Shown here piece by piece: positions 43,774 to 53,866 of a DNA stretch of 64,000 nt. Each line of letters opens with the position of its first letter. The stretch's first letter is position 1. The notes below the pieces were generated by a model, which worked only from the letters and a program-made list of their open reading frames with translations, had not been told where the DNA came from and did no database searches. The position numbers and the translations under genes are program-made. This DNA comes from Leptospiraceae bacterium. Its GTDB lineage: Bacteria > Spirochaetota > Leptospiria > Leptospirales > Leptospiraceae. Location: assembly GCA_024233875.1 (NCBI GenBank), contig JACKPB010000008.1:147132-211131 (forward strand). The letters are read 5' to 3'.

Positions 43774-44778
43774 ATGAATCATTTCATTAAAGTTGCCGTA
43801 GCTCTTTCTATAGCTGCGGGTAACTTTTTATTATTACAATCTATAAATGAATCTTTTTTGATTCCTGCAATTTCATCCGGACTTGTCTTCCTGATTGTCA
43901 TTGCTCTTGAATATCTCGATGAGAAACTTCTCACATGGATAAACTCTGAAGAGGCGTTTTTTGTGGGTATTTTCTTATTTATCAGTTTTGGAATAGCCTA
44001 TTTCCTACAATCAGCTTTAGCCTTTCAAAAACTTCCCCATGTTGCTTTGGTCGTATACATTGTACTCGGATACTTGGGTTTGAGGCTGGGTACTAAATTT
44101 TATAAAAAAGCAGGTGCTGCGATTCTCAGTGATCGGGGTGGTGTGAGAACTTTCAATCTGGATGGTGAAGATCAGGAGGAAGAAGTTCGGGATAAAATTT
44201 TGGACACTTCAGTTGTGATCGATGGTAGGATTTTAGATATCGCCGACACACATTTTATTGATGGTCCCCTCATCCTTCCTAACTTTGTGCTCAGAGAGAT
44301 TCAGCTGATCAGCGACTCTTCAGATCCTATTAAGAGAGCAAGAGGAAGACGCGGGCTGGATATGCTCAATAAACTTCAAAGAAAGGGCTCTATAGAAGTA
44401 AAGATTACCTACGCAGACTATACTGACACCCGGGAAGTAGACGCGAAATTGATTAAGCTAGCTAGAGACACCGGTGGAAAACTTGTTACAAATGACTTCA
44501 ACTTAAATAAAGTTGCTGAACTTCAGGGGGTTAAAGTACTGAATCTCAACAATCTCGCCAATGCCCTCAAACCGGTAGTTCTTCCTGGAGAAGAATTGAC
44601 GATTCAGGTTATAAAAGAAGGTAAAGATGAAAACCAGGGTATCGGATATCTAGAAGATGGTACTATGGTAGTCATAGAAAATGGTGGTCATTTGGTGGGA
44701 AAGGATGTAAAGGTAAGCGTCACCTCTATCATACAAACTGCCGCAGGAAAAATGATTTTTACGAAAGCTATACGTTAG
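43774..44778 (+). CDS. PIN/TRAM-domain membrane protein (YacL-like)
   Basis: A 334-residue protein with four N-terminal hydrophobic helices, a cytoplasmic PIN nuclease domain, and a C-terminal TRAM RNA-binding domain. The PIN part starts DKILDTSVVIDGRILDI and includes LPNFVLREIQLISD and GKLVTNDFNLNKVAE, giving the acidic metal-binding residues. TRAM is GQGIGYLEDGTMVVIENG-like at the end. Such YacL proteins are membrane-bound candidate ribonucleases with uncertain targets. ATG 43774 has AGGA seven bases upstream. It lies 42 bases after the CarD-like gene. Confidence 0.92.
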   Translation: MNHFIKVAVALSIAAGNFLLLQSINESFLIPAISSGLVFLIVIALEYLDEKLLTWINSEEAFFVGIFLFISFGIAYFLQSALAFQKLPHVALVVYIVLGYLGLRLGTKFYKKAGAAILSDRGGVRTFNLDGEDQEEEVRDKILDTSVVIDGRILDIADTHFIDGPLILPNFVLREIQLISDSSDPIKRARGRRGLDMLNKLQRKGSIEVKITYADYTDTREVDAKLIKLARDTGGKLVTNDFNLNKVAELQGVKVLNLNNLANALKPVVLPGEELTIQVIKEGKDENQGIGYLEDGTMVVIENGGHLVGKDVKVSVTSIIQTAAGKMIFTKAIR

Positions 44779-45298
44779 TACTCATGCCCTAGTGAGATCT
44801 TTCTCTCTAGGGTGCTTCTCCTACCTTCTCCCATCCTTTTTTTAATTCAAAGTAATGAAATATCGATTGATTTCTATATCTAAACCTGTAAGCTGTGATT
44901 ACAATTTGAATTAGATTTTTAAAAAAATACGTAATTTTTTTTGATACTTTAGTTTGAATTTTTTTGTAAGCTGTTTTGAAGTGAGACATTTAAAATTAAA
45001 AAATGAGAATGCCATTGATTTAAAAACTTCTTAATGATTTGGTTTTATCTGAAAAAGAGAACAAGGATATTTTGAAATTTTTCATTTGATTCATTTCAAA
45101 TGTATCCTATAGTAAGTAGATCAGAATATATCTATAAATGCTCTATTAGAATCTTATAATATGAATATAAATAATCCCACAACTTTTACAGTATTCCAAA
45201 AAATCTATGGATTGATTATCCAAACTCAGAGATTTCTGAAAATACTAACTCTTACTTCCCTGTTCCTCCATCTATGAGAAGGTAGCCCAAGAGAACTA
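44779..45298. other. AT-rich intergenic region
   Basis: About 520 bases between the PIN/TRAM and cyclase genes. The start carries a hairpin, CCCTAG (44787-44792) with CTAGGG (44807-44812) and inner GAGA/TCTC pairing, likely ending the CarD-PIN transcript although a strong T run is missing. The remainder is AT-rich and I see no gene. Confidence 0.65.
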
Positions 45299-48200
45299 AT
45301 GAAAAAATTACTATCCTACATTCCAATTTTCTTAGTTCTTATCTGTTTTACTGTCTTCACATACACCATGAATTATAAGAATGGCTCCAATCAACCTCCT
45401 ATTTCCGGCATTCATTCTTACGCATATCTTGACTCATCCCGGGAGATGGATCTCAAATCAATTTTATTGCTGAAAAGGAATGACTTCTCACTCATTCCCA
45501 ATAATTTTTTAGATTTGGGTTTCTCTGATGCAAATGTATGGATCTTAATTACAATTCCGGAACTATCTAATTCTCCATTGATGCTAGAACTAGAAAATAT
45601 AGAACTGAATGATGTTCATTTCTTTGCGGTCGATGAAGATACGGGATTGGTAGAAGAAAAAGTGAGTGGAAGATTTGTCGATTTTTCAAAGAGAGAAGTC
45701 CCCTATCAGAACCCGGTCTTCAAAGTGAATAATTATAAAAAACTTACCTATTTATTAAAAATAAGGAGTCCTACTTTATTACGAATTCCTATAAAGATCT
45801 GGTATGAGAGTAAATTTTTTCAAAACACTTTAACAGTAGATTTTTTGAATGGCTGGTATTTAAGTATTCAATTGATTCTGGGAGCCGTGGGTGCTGTTCT
45901 TCTTTTTATCCTGGGTGATAGATATCTGGTCTTCTATAGCATCTTTCCCATCCTAACAGGATTTACACTTCTAGAAAGGGATTCCATCCTCCCTTTTATT
46001 AGTTTGAAAAATGTTTACCCTACAAATGCTCTTGACTTTTTACTTATCCCCCTACTTTCATTTATATCCTATCGATATACTATACATTATTTCAATTTTT
46101 CCAGAACGATACCATTTGTAAAAAAGCTTCAATACATCAACTTCCTGAACCTGCTTGTCTACATTCCTTTTTTGTTTCTAACCTATAAGTATTGGTACTA
46201 TATATCAACAGTACAAATTCTCATCAATTCTCTCTTTCTCTTAGGTTACTCTCTTTTTTCAATCACGAAAAAAGAAACGGGTAGTGTTGCCCAACTTATG
46301 GCTTGGTCTACATTTTTGTTATTCAGTATTGTAGATTTGTTCCATTTGATTCCGTTATCAGCTCAGACTACAATTTTTATTCTCACAATCCAATCCTATT
46401 TTTTTATCTCAGCACTTGTTTTCAAAATCAAGGATACAGTTTCTGAAAAAATGGAAGCTGAAAAAGAGATCAAAGAATATAAATCAAAAGAATTGGCTGA
46501 GAAAGAAAAAATGGCTGAAACTGAATATTTGGAATACAAAAAGTTACGGGAAATAAACTTTCAAAAAGAAAGGTTTATTTCACAAACCTCTGATAGATTA
46601 TTGGAACCATTGATTGGTATCTTCAATATCACAGAAAACATTCTTTATCAAAATAATAAAAATTCATTTGAAATCAATCGTTCTGATATCCAATCAATTT
46701 ATCATACATCCGGAATCCTCTTGAATTCGGTTCATGATCTTATTGATTACGCTCAGCTGGAAGGGGAAAGCTTTGACTTCAATGCAGCCAGACATGATCT
46801 CTATACAATTATAGACTATCTTTTAAATATACTCCGACCCCAGACTCTCAAGAAACAGATTCTTATTCGAAATCTAATTCCCGAAGACCTCCCCCCGATT
46901 CATATAGATGATTTTCGATTTCAAAATATTATCCACAAAATATTCACAATTATTTTCTCGAACACCAAAAATCACGGGAAAGTAGATATTTCAGTGAATA
47001 CCTTTCGGGAGCAAATGGATCTTATATTGGAATTTGAATCTACCCCCATATCGATTCAAACCATAGAATTGATGTTCACTCCATTTGATAAACTTATGTT
47101 GAACAATAATCAGACGATTTTAGACAATGGAATGAATTTATGCATTCAGACAAGAATCATGAGAAAAATGGGAGGAGACATCTTCTTAGAATCACCCAAG
47201 GGGACTCTTCCTTTTTTTAAAATTTCTATTCCATTCTGGGAAGAGAATACAATACCATTGGATGATCCTTCAAACTCATGGATGGAATTACATTTCCTGG
47301 GAAAGGAGTCTGAAAAGATCCAAAAAGAAGATGTAAGTAGTGCAGATTATATTCTAATTCTGGACAATGAAATCAACCAGATCGAAATCATGGAAAATTA
47401 TCTGGGCAATATTCATTATACAATCTATAGTTGCCAGGACATTGAAACAGCTGAAGACGCTATCTCAAAATCCAGACCGATACTCATGATTATTGACGTC
47501 TATATATCCGGAAGCAGTAGTATTGATTTCATAAAAAAATTAAGGACTAAATATACAGAAATAGAATTGCCTATTATTCTCATAATATCAAACAACAGAA
47601 ATGACAACATTTACTCTCTGGTAGATCTGGGTATCAATGATATTATCAATAGACCATTTTCCAGAGACAAGATTCTTTCTAGAGTAAAAGTAGCACTCAA
47701 TCTTTCTAAATTAGCTAAATCTTATGAAAGATTTGTTCCGCATGATTTCGTTCAGTTACTTAAAAAATCCAGTATTACAGATATATCCTTAGGAGATCAA
47801 ATTGAAAGAGAAATGACGGTGCTCTTCTCCGATCTCAGATCATTTACCGAGCTATCCGAATCAATGACTCCTGAAGACAACTTCCGATTTTTAAATTCTT
47901 ACTTTGCCAGGATAGGCCCGATCATACGAAAGCACAATGGATTCATTGATAAATACATTGGTGATGCGATCATGGCACTCTTTCCAAAAAATACTGATGA
48001 TGCCTTACGCGCAGCAATTGAAATTCAACGCGAAATTACCAAATACAATATTCAGCATAGATTTCCCAATCGAACTCCAATCAAGGCGGGAATTGGTATT
48101 CACACAGGAGATGTAATACTGGGTACCATTGGGGAGATCCAGAGAATGGAGGGAACAGTCGTTTCCGATGCGGTCAACCTAACTTCCCGATTAGAAAATC

Positions 48201-48580
48201 TGACAAAACTCTACGGTGCATCTATTCTGATCAGCATGGATACATTTTTGGATCTGGAAAACCAGGACGATTACAATTATCGAATTTTGGATAAGGTGAG
48301 AGTAAAAGGAAAAAAGAAATTCATCACTGTGATTGAGGTATTTGATGGACTTCCCGATGATCAACTTGCACAAATTCTCGATGCCAAGATTTATTTTGAA
48401 GAGGGTGTCGCTTCTTACAGCAGCAGGGACTTCAGTACAGCTATCGAATTGTTCCGAAAAAACCTCTCCATCTATCCATCCGACAAAGCAGCAAAGATTT
48501 ATATTCAAAGGGCAGAATACTATCTAGAACACAATGTTCCTATCGATTGGGATGGAGTAGAAGTCTTGGATGAAAAATAA
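45299..48580 (+). CDS. 7TM receptor fused to degenerate kinase, receiver, adenylate cyclase and TPR
   Basis: A 1093-residue signalling protein. Residues 30-180 form a 7TMR-DISM-type extracellular sensor, then seven helices (about 185-375), a coiled coil, and a histidine-kinase-like block. The phospho-His is Asp432 (QTSDRLLEPL) and the ATP-lid glycines are lost (DNGMNLCI; no DxGxG). A receiver follows with Asp733 but Arg785 in place of Lys, then a class III cyclase. The cyclase keeps metal Asp845 and Asp889, Lys885, Asn960 and Arg964, and is probably active. The tail holds TPR-like repeats. The kinase block probably works only as a structural relay coupling sensing to cAMP synthesis. Confidence 0.9.
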   Translation: MKKLLSYIPIFLVLICFTVFTYTMNYKNGSNQPPISGIHSYAYLDSSREMDLKSILLLKRNDFSLIPNNFLDLGFSDANVWILITIPELSNSPLMLELENIELNDVHFFAVDEDTGLVEEKVSGRFVDFSKREVPYQNPVFKVNNYKKLTYLLKIRSPTLLRIPIKIWYESKFFQNTLTVDFLNGWYLSIQLILGAVGAVLLFILGDRYLVFYSIFPILTGFTLLERDSILPFISLKNVYPTNALDFLLIPLLSFISYRYTIHYFNFSRTIPFVKKLQYINFLNLLVYIPFLFLTYKYWYYISTVQILINSLFLLGYSLFSITKKETGSVAQLMAWSTFLLFSIVDLFHLIPLSAQTTIFILTIQSYFFISALVFKIKDTVSEKMEAEKEIKEYKSKELAEKEKMAETEYLEYKKLREINFQKERFISQTSDRLLEPLIGIFNITENILYQNNKNSFEINRSDIQSIYHTSGILLNSVHDLIDYAQLEGESFDFNAARHDLYTIIDYLLNILRPQTLKKQILIRNLIPEDLPPIHIDDFRFQNIIHKIFTIIFSNTKNHGKVDISVNTFREQMDLILEFESTPISIQTIELMFTPFDKLMLNNNQTILDNGMNLCIQTRIMRKMGGDIFLESPKGTLPFFKISIPFWEENTIPLDDPSNSWMELHFLGKESEKIQKEDVSSADYILILDNEINQIEIMENYLGNIHYTIYSCQDIETAEDAISKSRPILMIIDVYISGSSSIDFIKKLRTKYTEIELPIILIISNNRNDNIYSLVDLGINDIINRPFSRDKILSRVKVALNLSKLAKSYERFVPHDFVQLLKKSSITDISLGDQIEREMTVLFSDLRSFTELSESMTPEDNFRFLNSYFARIGPIIRKHNGFIDKYIGDAIMALFPKNTDDALRAAIEIQREITKYNIQHRFPNRTPIKAGIGIHTGDVILGTIGEIQRMEGTVVSDAVNLTSRLENLTKLYGASILISMDTFLDLENQDDYNYRILDKVRVKGKKKFITVIEVFDGLPDDQLAQILDAKIYFEEGVASYSSRDFSTAIELFRKNLSIYPSDKAAKIYIQRAEYYLEHNVPIDWDGVEVLDEK

Positions 48581-50449
48581 TTATTTCGATGAAAGTTCTT
48601 CCCAACGATGATAAAGTTTTTCTAATTCTTTTTCAATTTCTATCAACCGATCCGAATAGGTTTGAACTTTGGTAAAATCTTCATTGGGATTCGAGAGAGA
48701 GATGGTCAGTTCCTCTTTTTCCTTCTCAAGTGATTCGATTTTATTTTCAGATTCTTCTAATTCTTTTTTTTCCCGATAGCTCAATCCGGATTTCTTTTGT
48801 GTGGGTTCTTCAACCTGAACTGACTCAGCGCTTTCTATTTTTTTGATCTCTTTTTTCTCGGAACGCTTTTTCTGAGAATCCAAAAATTCAGAATAAGAAC
48901 CATAAAATCCGGAGATCTTGCCTTCTCCTTCAAAGACCAATAGACCTTCGGTTACACGATCCATAAAAAACCTATCATGTGATACAACCAGGACACAGCC
49001 GGAAAATTCCAGTAAAAACTCTTCGAGGACAGATAGTGTTTTGATATCCAAGTCATTTGTAGGCTCATCCAAAATCAGGAAGTTTGGATTTTGCATAAGA
49101 ATCTGAACCAGATAAAGTCTTCTCTTTTCACCACCGGAAAGTTTTTTTATCTCCAGACTCTGCATTCTTGAAGGGAAGAGAAATCTCTCTAACATCTGTC
49201 CGGCTGAAATTTTACTCCCATCCTCTGTAAGAATGGTTTCCCCTGCCTTTTTCTTAATATAATCCAAGACTCTAAGATCATCTTCCAGTTCACGACTGGT
49301 TTGATCAAAGTAACCGAAGACAGTGTTCACTCCCGGCTTGATAAATCCAGAATCTACATCCAGGGTTCCAATGATACAATTCAAGAGTGTGGATTTACCG
49401 ATACCATTCGGACCTACGATCCCTAATCTTTCTTTTCTTTTGAAATGATATTGGAAATTTTTGATAAGCACTTTATCATTGAATTTTTTATTTATCGAAT
49501 GAATTTCTAATATAGTCTTGCCCTGTTTTTTTCCTAAAACTGACAATTCCAGGTCCTCTACTTTCTTCGGACCACCTGCTGAAATCACTTCTTCGGCACG
49601 ATCAATTCTGGCTTTTTGCTTGGTGCTTCTTGCTTTGGGCTGTCTTCCCAACCATTCCAATTCTTTCCGTAGAAAATTTTGTCGTCTTTCTTCTGCTTTT
49701 TCCCTGGCAATCAGGAGCTCTGACTTTTTTTCTAAATAAGTATTGTAATTACCTTCATACTTACTGATCTTACCATCATCGATTTCATAAATTGTATTGA
49801 CGATCCTATCTAAAAAATAACGATCATGGGTGATCAAAATCATAGATTTCTCTGTATTCAGAAGATAGCTTTCCAACCAGAGAATCGTTTCCACATCCAA
49901 ATGGTTTGTGGGTTCATCCAGAATGATAAGATTGCTATCCTCGATCAGGGTTCGAATCAGTTCTATTTTCTTAAGCATCCCACCCGAGAGCTCAGACATC
50001 CGGAGAGACAAATTTTCTATTCCCAGTTCCTGAAGAATAGATCGTATCCGGCTTTCATAATCCCAGGCATTCAATCGATCCATTTCGGAAGAAATTTGAT
50101 TGTACTTCTCCTGATTTTCTTCTGTAAGATTTTCACAGATCAATTCATATTCTTTAATAATTGAAACAAGAGGGCTTGCTCCCGAATAGATATGATCGCG
50201 AATCGTATCTCCTTCCCTGAATTCTGATGTCTGGGAGAGAGTAGAGATTTTGAGTTCTCTGTTTTTTACAATTTTTCCACTGTCAGGACTGTCTTTTCCT
50301 TCCAAAATGCGCAGGAAGGTACTTTTCCCGGAACCATTTGTTCCTATAATAGCGATTTTTTCTGAATCCTCTATTCCGAGAGTTACATCGGTAAAGAGAA
50401 TTTTATCTCCGATTCGTTTCGATACCTGGTGAATAGAAAGTAAATTCAT
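48581..50449 (-). CDS. ABC-F family ATPase (Uup/EttA-like)
   Basis: 622 residues, two ABC domains in tandem without membrane segments. The first has Walker A GTNGSGKST and signature LSGGMLKKI, the second has GPNGIGKST and LSGGEKRR, with LDEPTNHLD and LDEPTNDLD as Walker B. A basic linker joins the halves (RKELEWLGRQPKARSTKQKARI). The C-terminal coiled coil, rich in Glu and Lys, is typical of the Uup subgroup. ABC-F proteins act on ribosomes, adjusting translation or antibiotic tolerance. It is convergent with the cyclase gene with no bases between the two stops. Confidence 0.92.
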   Translation of the reverse strand: MNLLSIHQVSKRIGDKILFTDVTLGIEDSEKIAIIGTNGSGKSTFLRILEGKDSPDSGKIVKNRELKISTLSQTSEFREGDTIRDHIYSGASPLVSIIKEYELICENLTEENQEKYNQISSEMDRLNAWDYESRIRSILQELGIENLSLRMSELSGGMLKKIELIRTLIEDSNLIILDEPTNHLDVETILWLESYLLNTEKSMILITHDRYFLDRIVNTIYEIDDGKISKYEGNYNTYLEKKSELLIAREKAEERRQNFLRKELEWLGRQPKARSTKQKARIDRAEEVISAGGPKKVEDLELSVLGKKQGKTILEIHSINKKFNDKVLIKNFQYHFKRKERLGIVGPNGIGKSTLLNCIIGTLDVDSGFIKPGVNTVFGYFDQTSRELEDDLRVLDYIKKKAGETILTEDGSKISAGQMLERFLFPSRMQSLEIKKLSGGEKRRLYLVQILMQNPNFLILDEPTNDLDIKTLSVLEEFLLEFSGCVLVVSHDRFFMDRVTEGLLVFEGEGKISGFYGSYSEFLDSQKKRSEKKEIKKIESAESVQVEEPTQKKSGLSYREKKELEESENKIESLEKEKEELTISLSNPNEDFTKVQTYSDRLIEIEKELEKLYHRWEELSSK

Positions 50450-50534
50450 TGTCTAACCAGAATTGATTACCCAAACCTGAATTCAATTCCGATTTCATCA
50501 AAATGAAAACGGAGAAAAATATTCTTTCAAAAAT

Positions 50535-51563
50535 TCAAGCTTTGGATGGTTTTCGATAGACAAATAGAAATGAAAGACTGAAAAGAAGAGCCAGAACTGC
50601 TCCATAACCAACCAATGAGGAAATTGAAGTTTGAAATATATTTCCATTCACAATTTTTCTTCCGGTAGGAGTTTCTGTAATACGTTCCCGAATCGGCTCT
50701 CCACCCTTGAGGCGAAAACTTATTTTTCTGGAAGCTGGATATTTAATTTTATATCCCAACATTCCATCCGGTCCGACTTCTTTAATTTTTTCAAAGCTAC
50801 CTCCTCCTTCGAGAAGAAATTCCATATCAGGTGGATTGATAAGAATTAAATTTTCAATCTTGTCTTCAAAAAGCAAATGATCTATGATACCAATCTCTTC
50901 ATTAGTATTTTCCAGAAAATAGGATATCATGAGATCTGATTGTCCGGGTAAAATCGGTCTACCAATTTGATATCCTACTTTGCCTTTTTGGGGGTTGAGG
51001 GGAATTCCCATTCCGGAACCGGGTTGGTTCAACCTGGCTTCTATGGAGACAGCATCATCCTGGATATAAAATTCGATCGGTTCCGGAGGAGAGTATGTTC
51101 TGGGTGGTTCAGAATTATTGTATATGAGATAAAGCTTTAGAAATCGAATCCCTCTCTCTTCCCTGGTGATCTGAACTATACTTTTGATATCCAAAACTTT
51201 TGGATCGGATGTGGTCTCGTAGATGACAATTTCCACAGGTTGATTTCGAAACTCCGGAGCGGGAGGTACCATTTTATTGTAGTTGGCATTCTTATAAATC
51301 ACCTGAATCAAAATCGGTGAGCCTTCAGGAACCTCTACCGCATCCATCTGAAATTCTCCAGATGGATTAGGAATTTCTTTGATCGTGGTCATACCACCTG
51401 CTAGAGAGATCAATTTGAGATGATCGGCTCCTGAAATTTTTCCTGTAGAACCATTTTTTATTTTTATTTTTGGGCTCCATTGTTCACTCCTGACTTCTGT
51501 TGTAGGAATGAGAAAACAAAGAAGTTGAAAAATGATTACTCCGGTTAAGTATTTCTTTATCAT
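50535..51563 (-). CDS. Exported protein with C-terminal membrane anchor
   Basis: 342 residues. The signal peptide MIKKYLTGVIIFQLLCFLIPTT is followed by a long beta-rich extracytoplasmic region and ends in a membrane helix (LVGYGAVLALLFSLSFLFVYRK) with a basic stop-transfer tail. I do not recognise a catalytic family. Segments such as IKIKNGSTGKISGADHLKLISL and NPSGEFQMDAVEVPEGSPIL resemble Ig-like or carboxypeptidase-regulatory folds, so it may be a structural or adhesion protein. AAGGA lies about ten bases before the start. Orientation and spacing suggest it could be cotranscribed with the cysteine-rich gene upstream. Confidence 0.72.
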   Translation of the reverse strand: MIKKYLTGVIIFQLLCFLIPTTEVRSEQWSPKIKIKNGSTGKISGADHLKLISLAGGMTTIKEIPNPSGEFQMDAVEVPEGSPILIQVIYKNANYNKMVPPAPEFRNQPVEIVIYETTSDPKVLDIKSIVQITREERGIRFLKLYLIYNNSEPPRTYSPPEPIEFYIQDDAVSIEARLNQPGSGMGIPLNPQKGKVGYQIGRPILPGQSDLMISYFLENTNEEIGIIDHLLFEDKIENLILINPPDMEFLLEGGGSFEKIKEVGPDGMLGYKIKYPASRKISFRLKGGEPIRERITETPTGRKIVNGNIFQTSISSLVGYGAVLALLFSLSFLFVYRKPSKA

Positions 51564-51638
51564 GTGACTAAAATTCCTTATTCTTGAAAAATTTCCTCTA
51601 ATTGGAAAAAAAGAACAGCCCTGAATTCTTCAAAACAT

Positions 51639-51965
51639 TCACCTACTGTTCTGCTGAAACGTTGCCAGTCCCTGTCCGTCGCATTTCCCATAACAATTTG
51701 TAATATTGCACGATGCCGCGAGAATCGTAGCGTTGTCATAGGCCAATCCGGTACTATCCCGATTGTTTGAATTCATTGCCAGATAGCAAAGCAAAAAAAC
51801 ATTCCTACAGGATTGATAGCAACTGGCAACGGGCTGTTTGGATTGGTACATCGAGCAATTTAGAAGCAAAACTCCCAATAAGATCGAATATCGGCTAAGA
51901 TACTTAAGGATTCTAAGTATTGAAAAAGCAAAATTCCACACAATTTTTTTCTTTCCAAATCCCAT
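51639..51965 (-). CDS. Cysteine-rich small lipoprotein
   Basis: A 108-residue frame with a hydrophobic N-terminus and lipobox-like LLLNC. The mature part carries six further cysteines in a compact spacing (SCYQSC, LC, SCNITNC, KC), which suggests three disulphide bonds outside the cytoplasm. The N-terminal 30 residues before the hydrophobic core are long for a signal peptide, so a downstream start is possible. It is divergent from mnmG and overlaps only its non-coding upstream part. Function unknown. Confidence 0.6.
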   Translation of the reverse strand: MGFGKKKIVWNFAFSILRILKYLSRYSILLGVLLLNCSMYQSKQPVASCYQSCRNVFLLCYLAMNSNNRDSTGLAYDNATILAASCNITNCYGKCDGQGLATFQQNSR

Positions 51966-51985
51966 TAGAAATTTTGACTCACTGT

Positions 51986-53866
51986 ATGGAATCCTTTTTT
52001 CCCAATCAATTCGATTGTATCGTTGTTGGCGGTGGTCATGCCGGTGCAGAAGCCAGTTATCTGGTAAGCAAGGCCGGATTTTCCACCTTACTCATAACTA
52101 TGAACGCAGACACAATCGGGCAAATGAGTTGCAATCCCGCTATAGGTGGAATCGCCAAAGGTCATATGGTCCGAGAACTGGATGCTCTCGGAGGGATAAT
52201 GGGAAGAATCATTGATTCCACCGGGATCCAGTTCAAGATGCTGAACACTTCCAAGGGACCATCGGTTTGGGCTCCCAGAGCTCAGGCAGAAAAAAAGGAA
52301 TACCAATTAAAAGTAAAGCACACTCTGGAAAGTATCAAAAACCTAAGTATCCGACAGGATACTGTAGAGGATATCCTCATCGAGGACAACTCGATTCAGG
52401 GACTTGTGACTTCAAGAGGGTTTAGTTTCTACACCCATCATATCATTCTCACTACAGGTACATTTCTCTCCGGTCTCATTCATATTGGGGATTATCAGAA
52501 GGAATCCGGCAGACTGGGAGACGGGACAAGTTATGGGATATCCAAAAGTCTTGCGAAATACAATTTTCGACTGGGAAGACTGAAGACGGGAACTCCTCCG
52601 AGATTACATGCCAATTCGATAGATTTTTCACAACTAGCGATTCAGGACGGAGATGAAAATCCCACTCCGTTTTCCTTTTCAACTTCCAGAATCGATCGGA
52701 AACAAATTCCATGTTACATTACTTATACCAATGAAAAAACTCACGATATCATCAATAAAAATCTTCTGAGTTCTCCTATGTATTCCGGAAAGATCCAATC
52801 CATAGGTCCGAGGTATTGTCCATCCATAGAAGATAAGATTGTTCGTTTTGCAGATAAAGATAGACATCAAATCTTTTTAGAACCCGAAGGCTACGAAACT
52901 AAAGAAATTTACGCAAATGGAATCTCTACAAGTCTTCCTGAATCCGTCCAATGGCAGGTAGTTCGATCTATCAAAGGAATGGAAGAAGCGGAAATCATCC
53001 GTCCGGGATATGCTGTAGAGTATGATTTTGTTGATCCAACAGAATTAAAACCGAGCCTGGAAACCAAAAAGATCAAAGGTCTTTTCCATGCAGGACAGAT
53101 CAATGGGACAACGGGATATGAAGAGGCCGCCGCTCAGGGATTGGCAGCTGCCTACAACGTGATACGTAGTCTCAGAAAAGAGGAACCATTTTACTTCAGT
53201 AGAAGTGAAAGTTATATTGGAGTTTTGATTGATGATCTTGTACTGAAAGGAGTGGAAGATCCCTATAGGATGTTCACCAGTCGCGCGGAGCACCGATTGC
53301 TTCTCCGACAGGACAATGCTGATCGTCGTTTGATGAAATATGGTTATGAAATGGGGCTTGTGGAAGAATCGGATTACAACCGAATGATAGAAAAGTACAA
53401 TAAAATCGACTCGGTTCAAAAGACAATTGCTTCTACCAATTTAAAACCTTCACCGGCGCTCGATAATCTATTGAAGTCTAAAAATATTTCATCGGTTAAG
53501 TATGGCGGTGATTTTTCCTCCTTTCTGAAGCGCCCGGAAATCCATTTGGAAGATTGCCTGGAAATGCTCTCCGATCTCAAGGAATTGTCCCCCTCCGATC
53601 TTAAAATCATTGAGATGGAGATCAAGTATGAGGGATATATCAAAAGAGAAATTGAATCTATAGAATCTCGAAAGAAGCAATTGGGAGTAAAAATACCCGA
53701 AGACTTCGACTACAATCAGGTAAAGGGTCTCAAGAAAGAGGCCTTACAAAAACTAAATCAACACAGACCTCCCAGTCTGGAGAAAGCCATTCAGATCTCG
53801 GGTGTAGACCCTTCGGATATTGATCTCATCCTTCTTCATCTGGGTGCCAAGAATAAGAATTCATGA
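51986..53866 (+). CDS. mnmG: tRNA uridine-34 5-carboxymethylaminomethyl modification enzyme subunit
   Basis: 626 residues with the complete MnmG/GidA layout: FAD motif CIVVGGGHAGAEAS at the N-terminus, NPAIGGIAKGHMVRELDALGG, PRYCPSIEDKIVRFADKDRHQIFLEPEG, and GQINGTTGYEEAAAQGLAAAYN. It works with MnmE to modify U34 in tRNAs reading split codon boxes. The ATG at 51986 is preferred over the longer frame to 51920, which shows no signal. The usual partners mnmE, rsmG and trmFO are not adjacent. Its stop overlaps the next gene start (ATGA at 53863). Confidence 0.95.
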   Translation: MESFFPNQFDCIVVGGGHAGAEASYLVSKAGFSTLLITMNADTIGQMSCNPAIGGIAKGHMVRELDALGGIMGRIIDSTGIQFKMLNTSKGPSVWAPRAQAEKKEYQLKVKHTLESIKNLSIRQDTVEDILIEDNSIQGLVTSRGFSFYTHHIILTTGTFLSGLIHIGDYQKESGRLGDGTSYGISKSLAKYNFRLGRLKTGTPPRLHANSIDFSQLAIQDGDENPTPFSFSTSRIDRKQIPCYITYTNEKTHDIINKNLLSSPMYSGKIQSIGPRYCPSIEDKIVRFADKDRHQIFLEPEGYETKEIYANGISTSLPESVQWQVVRSIKGMEEAEIIRPGYAVEYDFVDPTELKPSLETKKIKGLFHAGQINGTTGYEEAAAQGLAAAYNVIRSLRKEEPFYFSRSESYIGVLIDDLVLKGVEDPYRMFTSRAEHRLLLRQDNADRRLMKYGYEMGLVEESDYNRMIEKYNKIDSVQKTIASTNLKPSPALDNLLKSKNISSVKYGGDFSSFLKRPEIHLEDCLEMLSDLKELSPSDLKIIEMEIKYEGYIKREIESIESRKKQLGVKIPEDFDYNQVKGLKKEALQKLNQHRPPSLEKAIQISGVDPSDIDLILLHLGAKNKNS

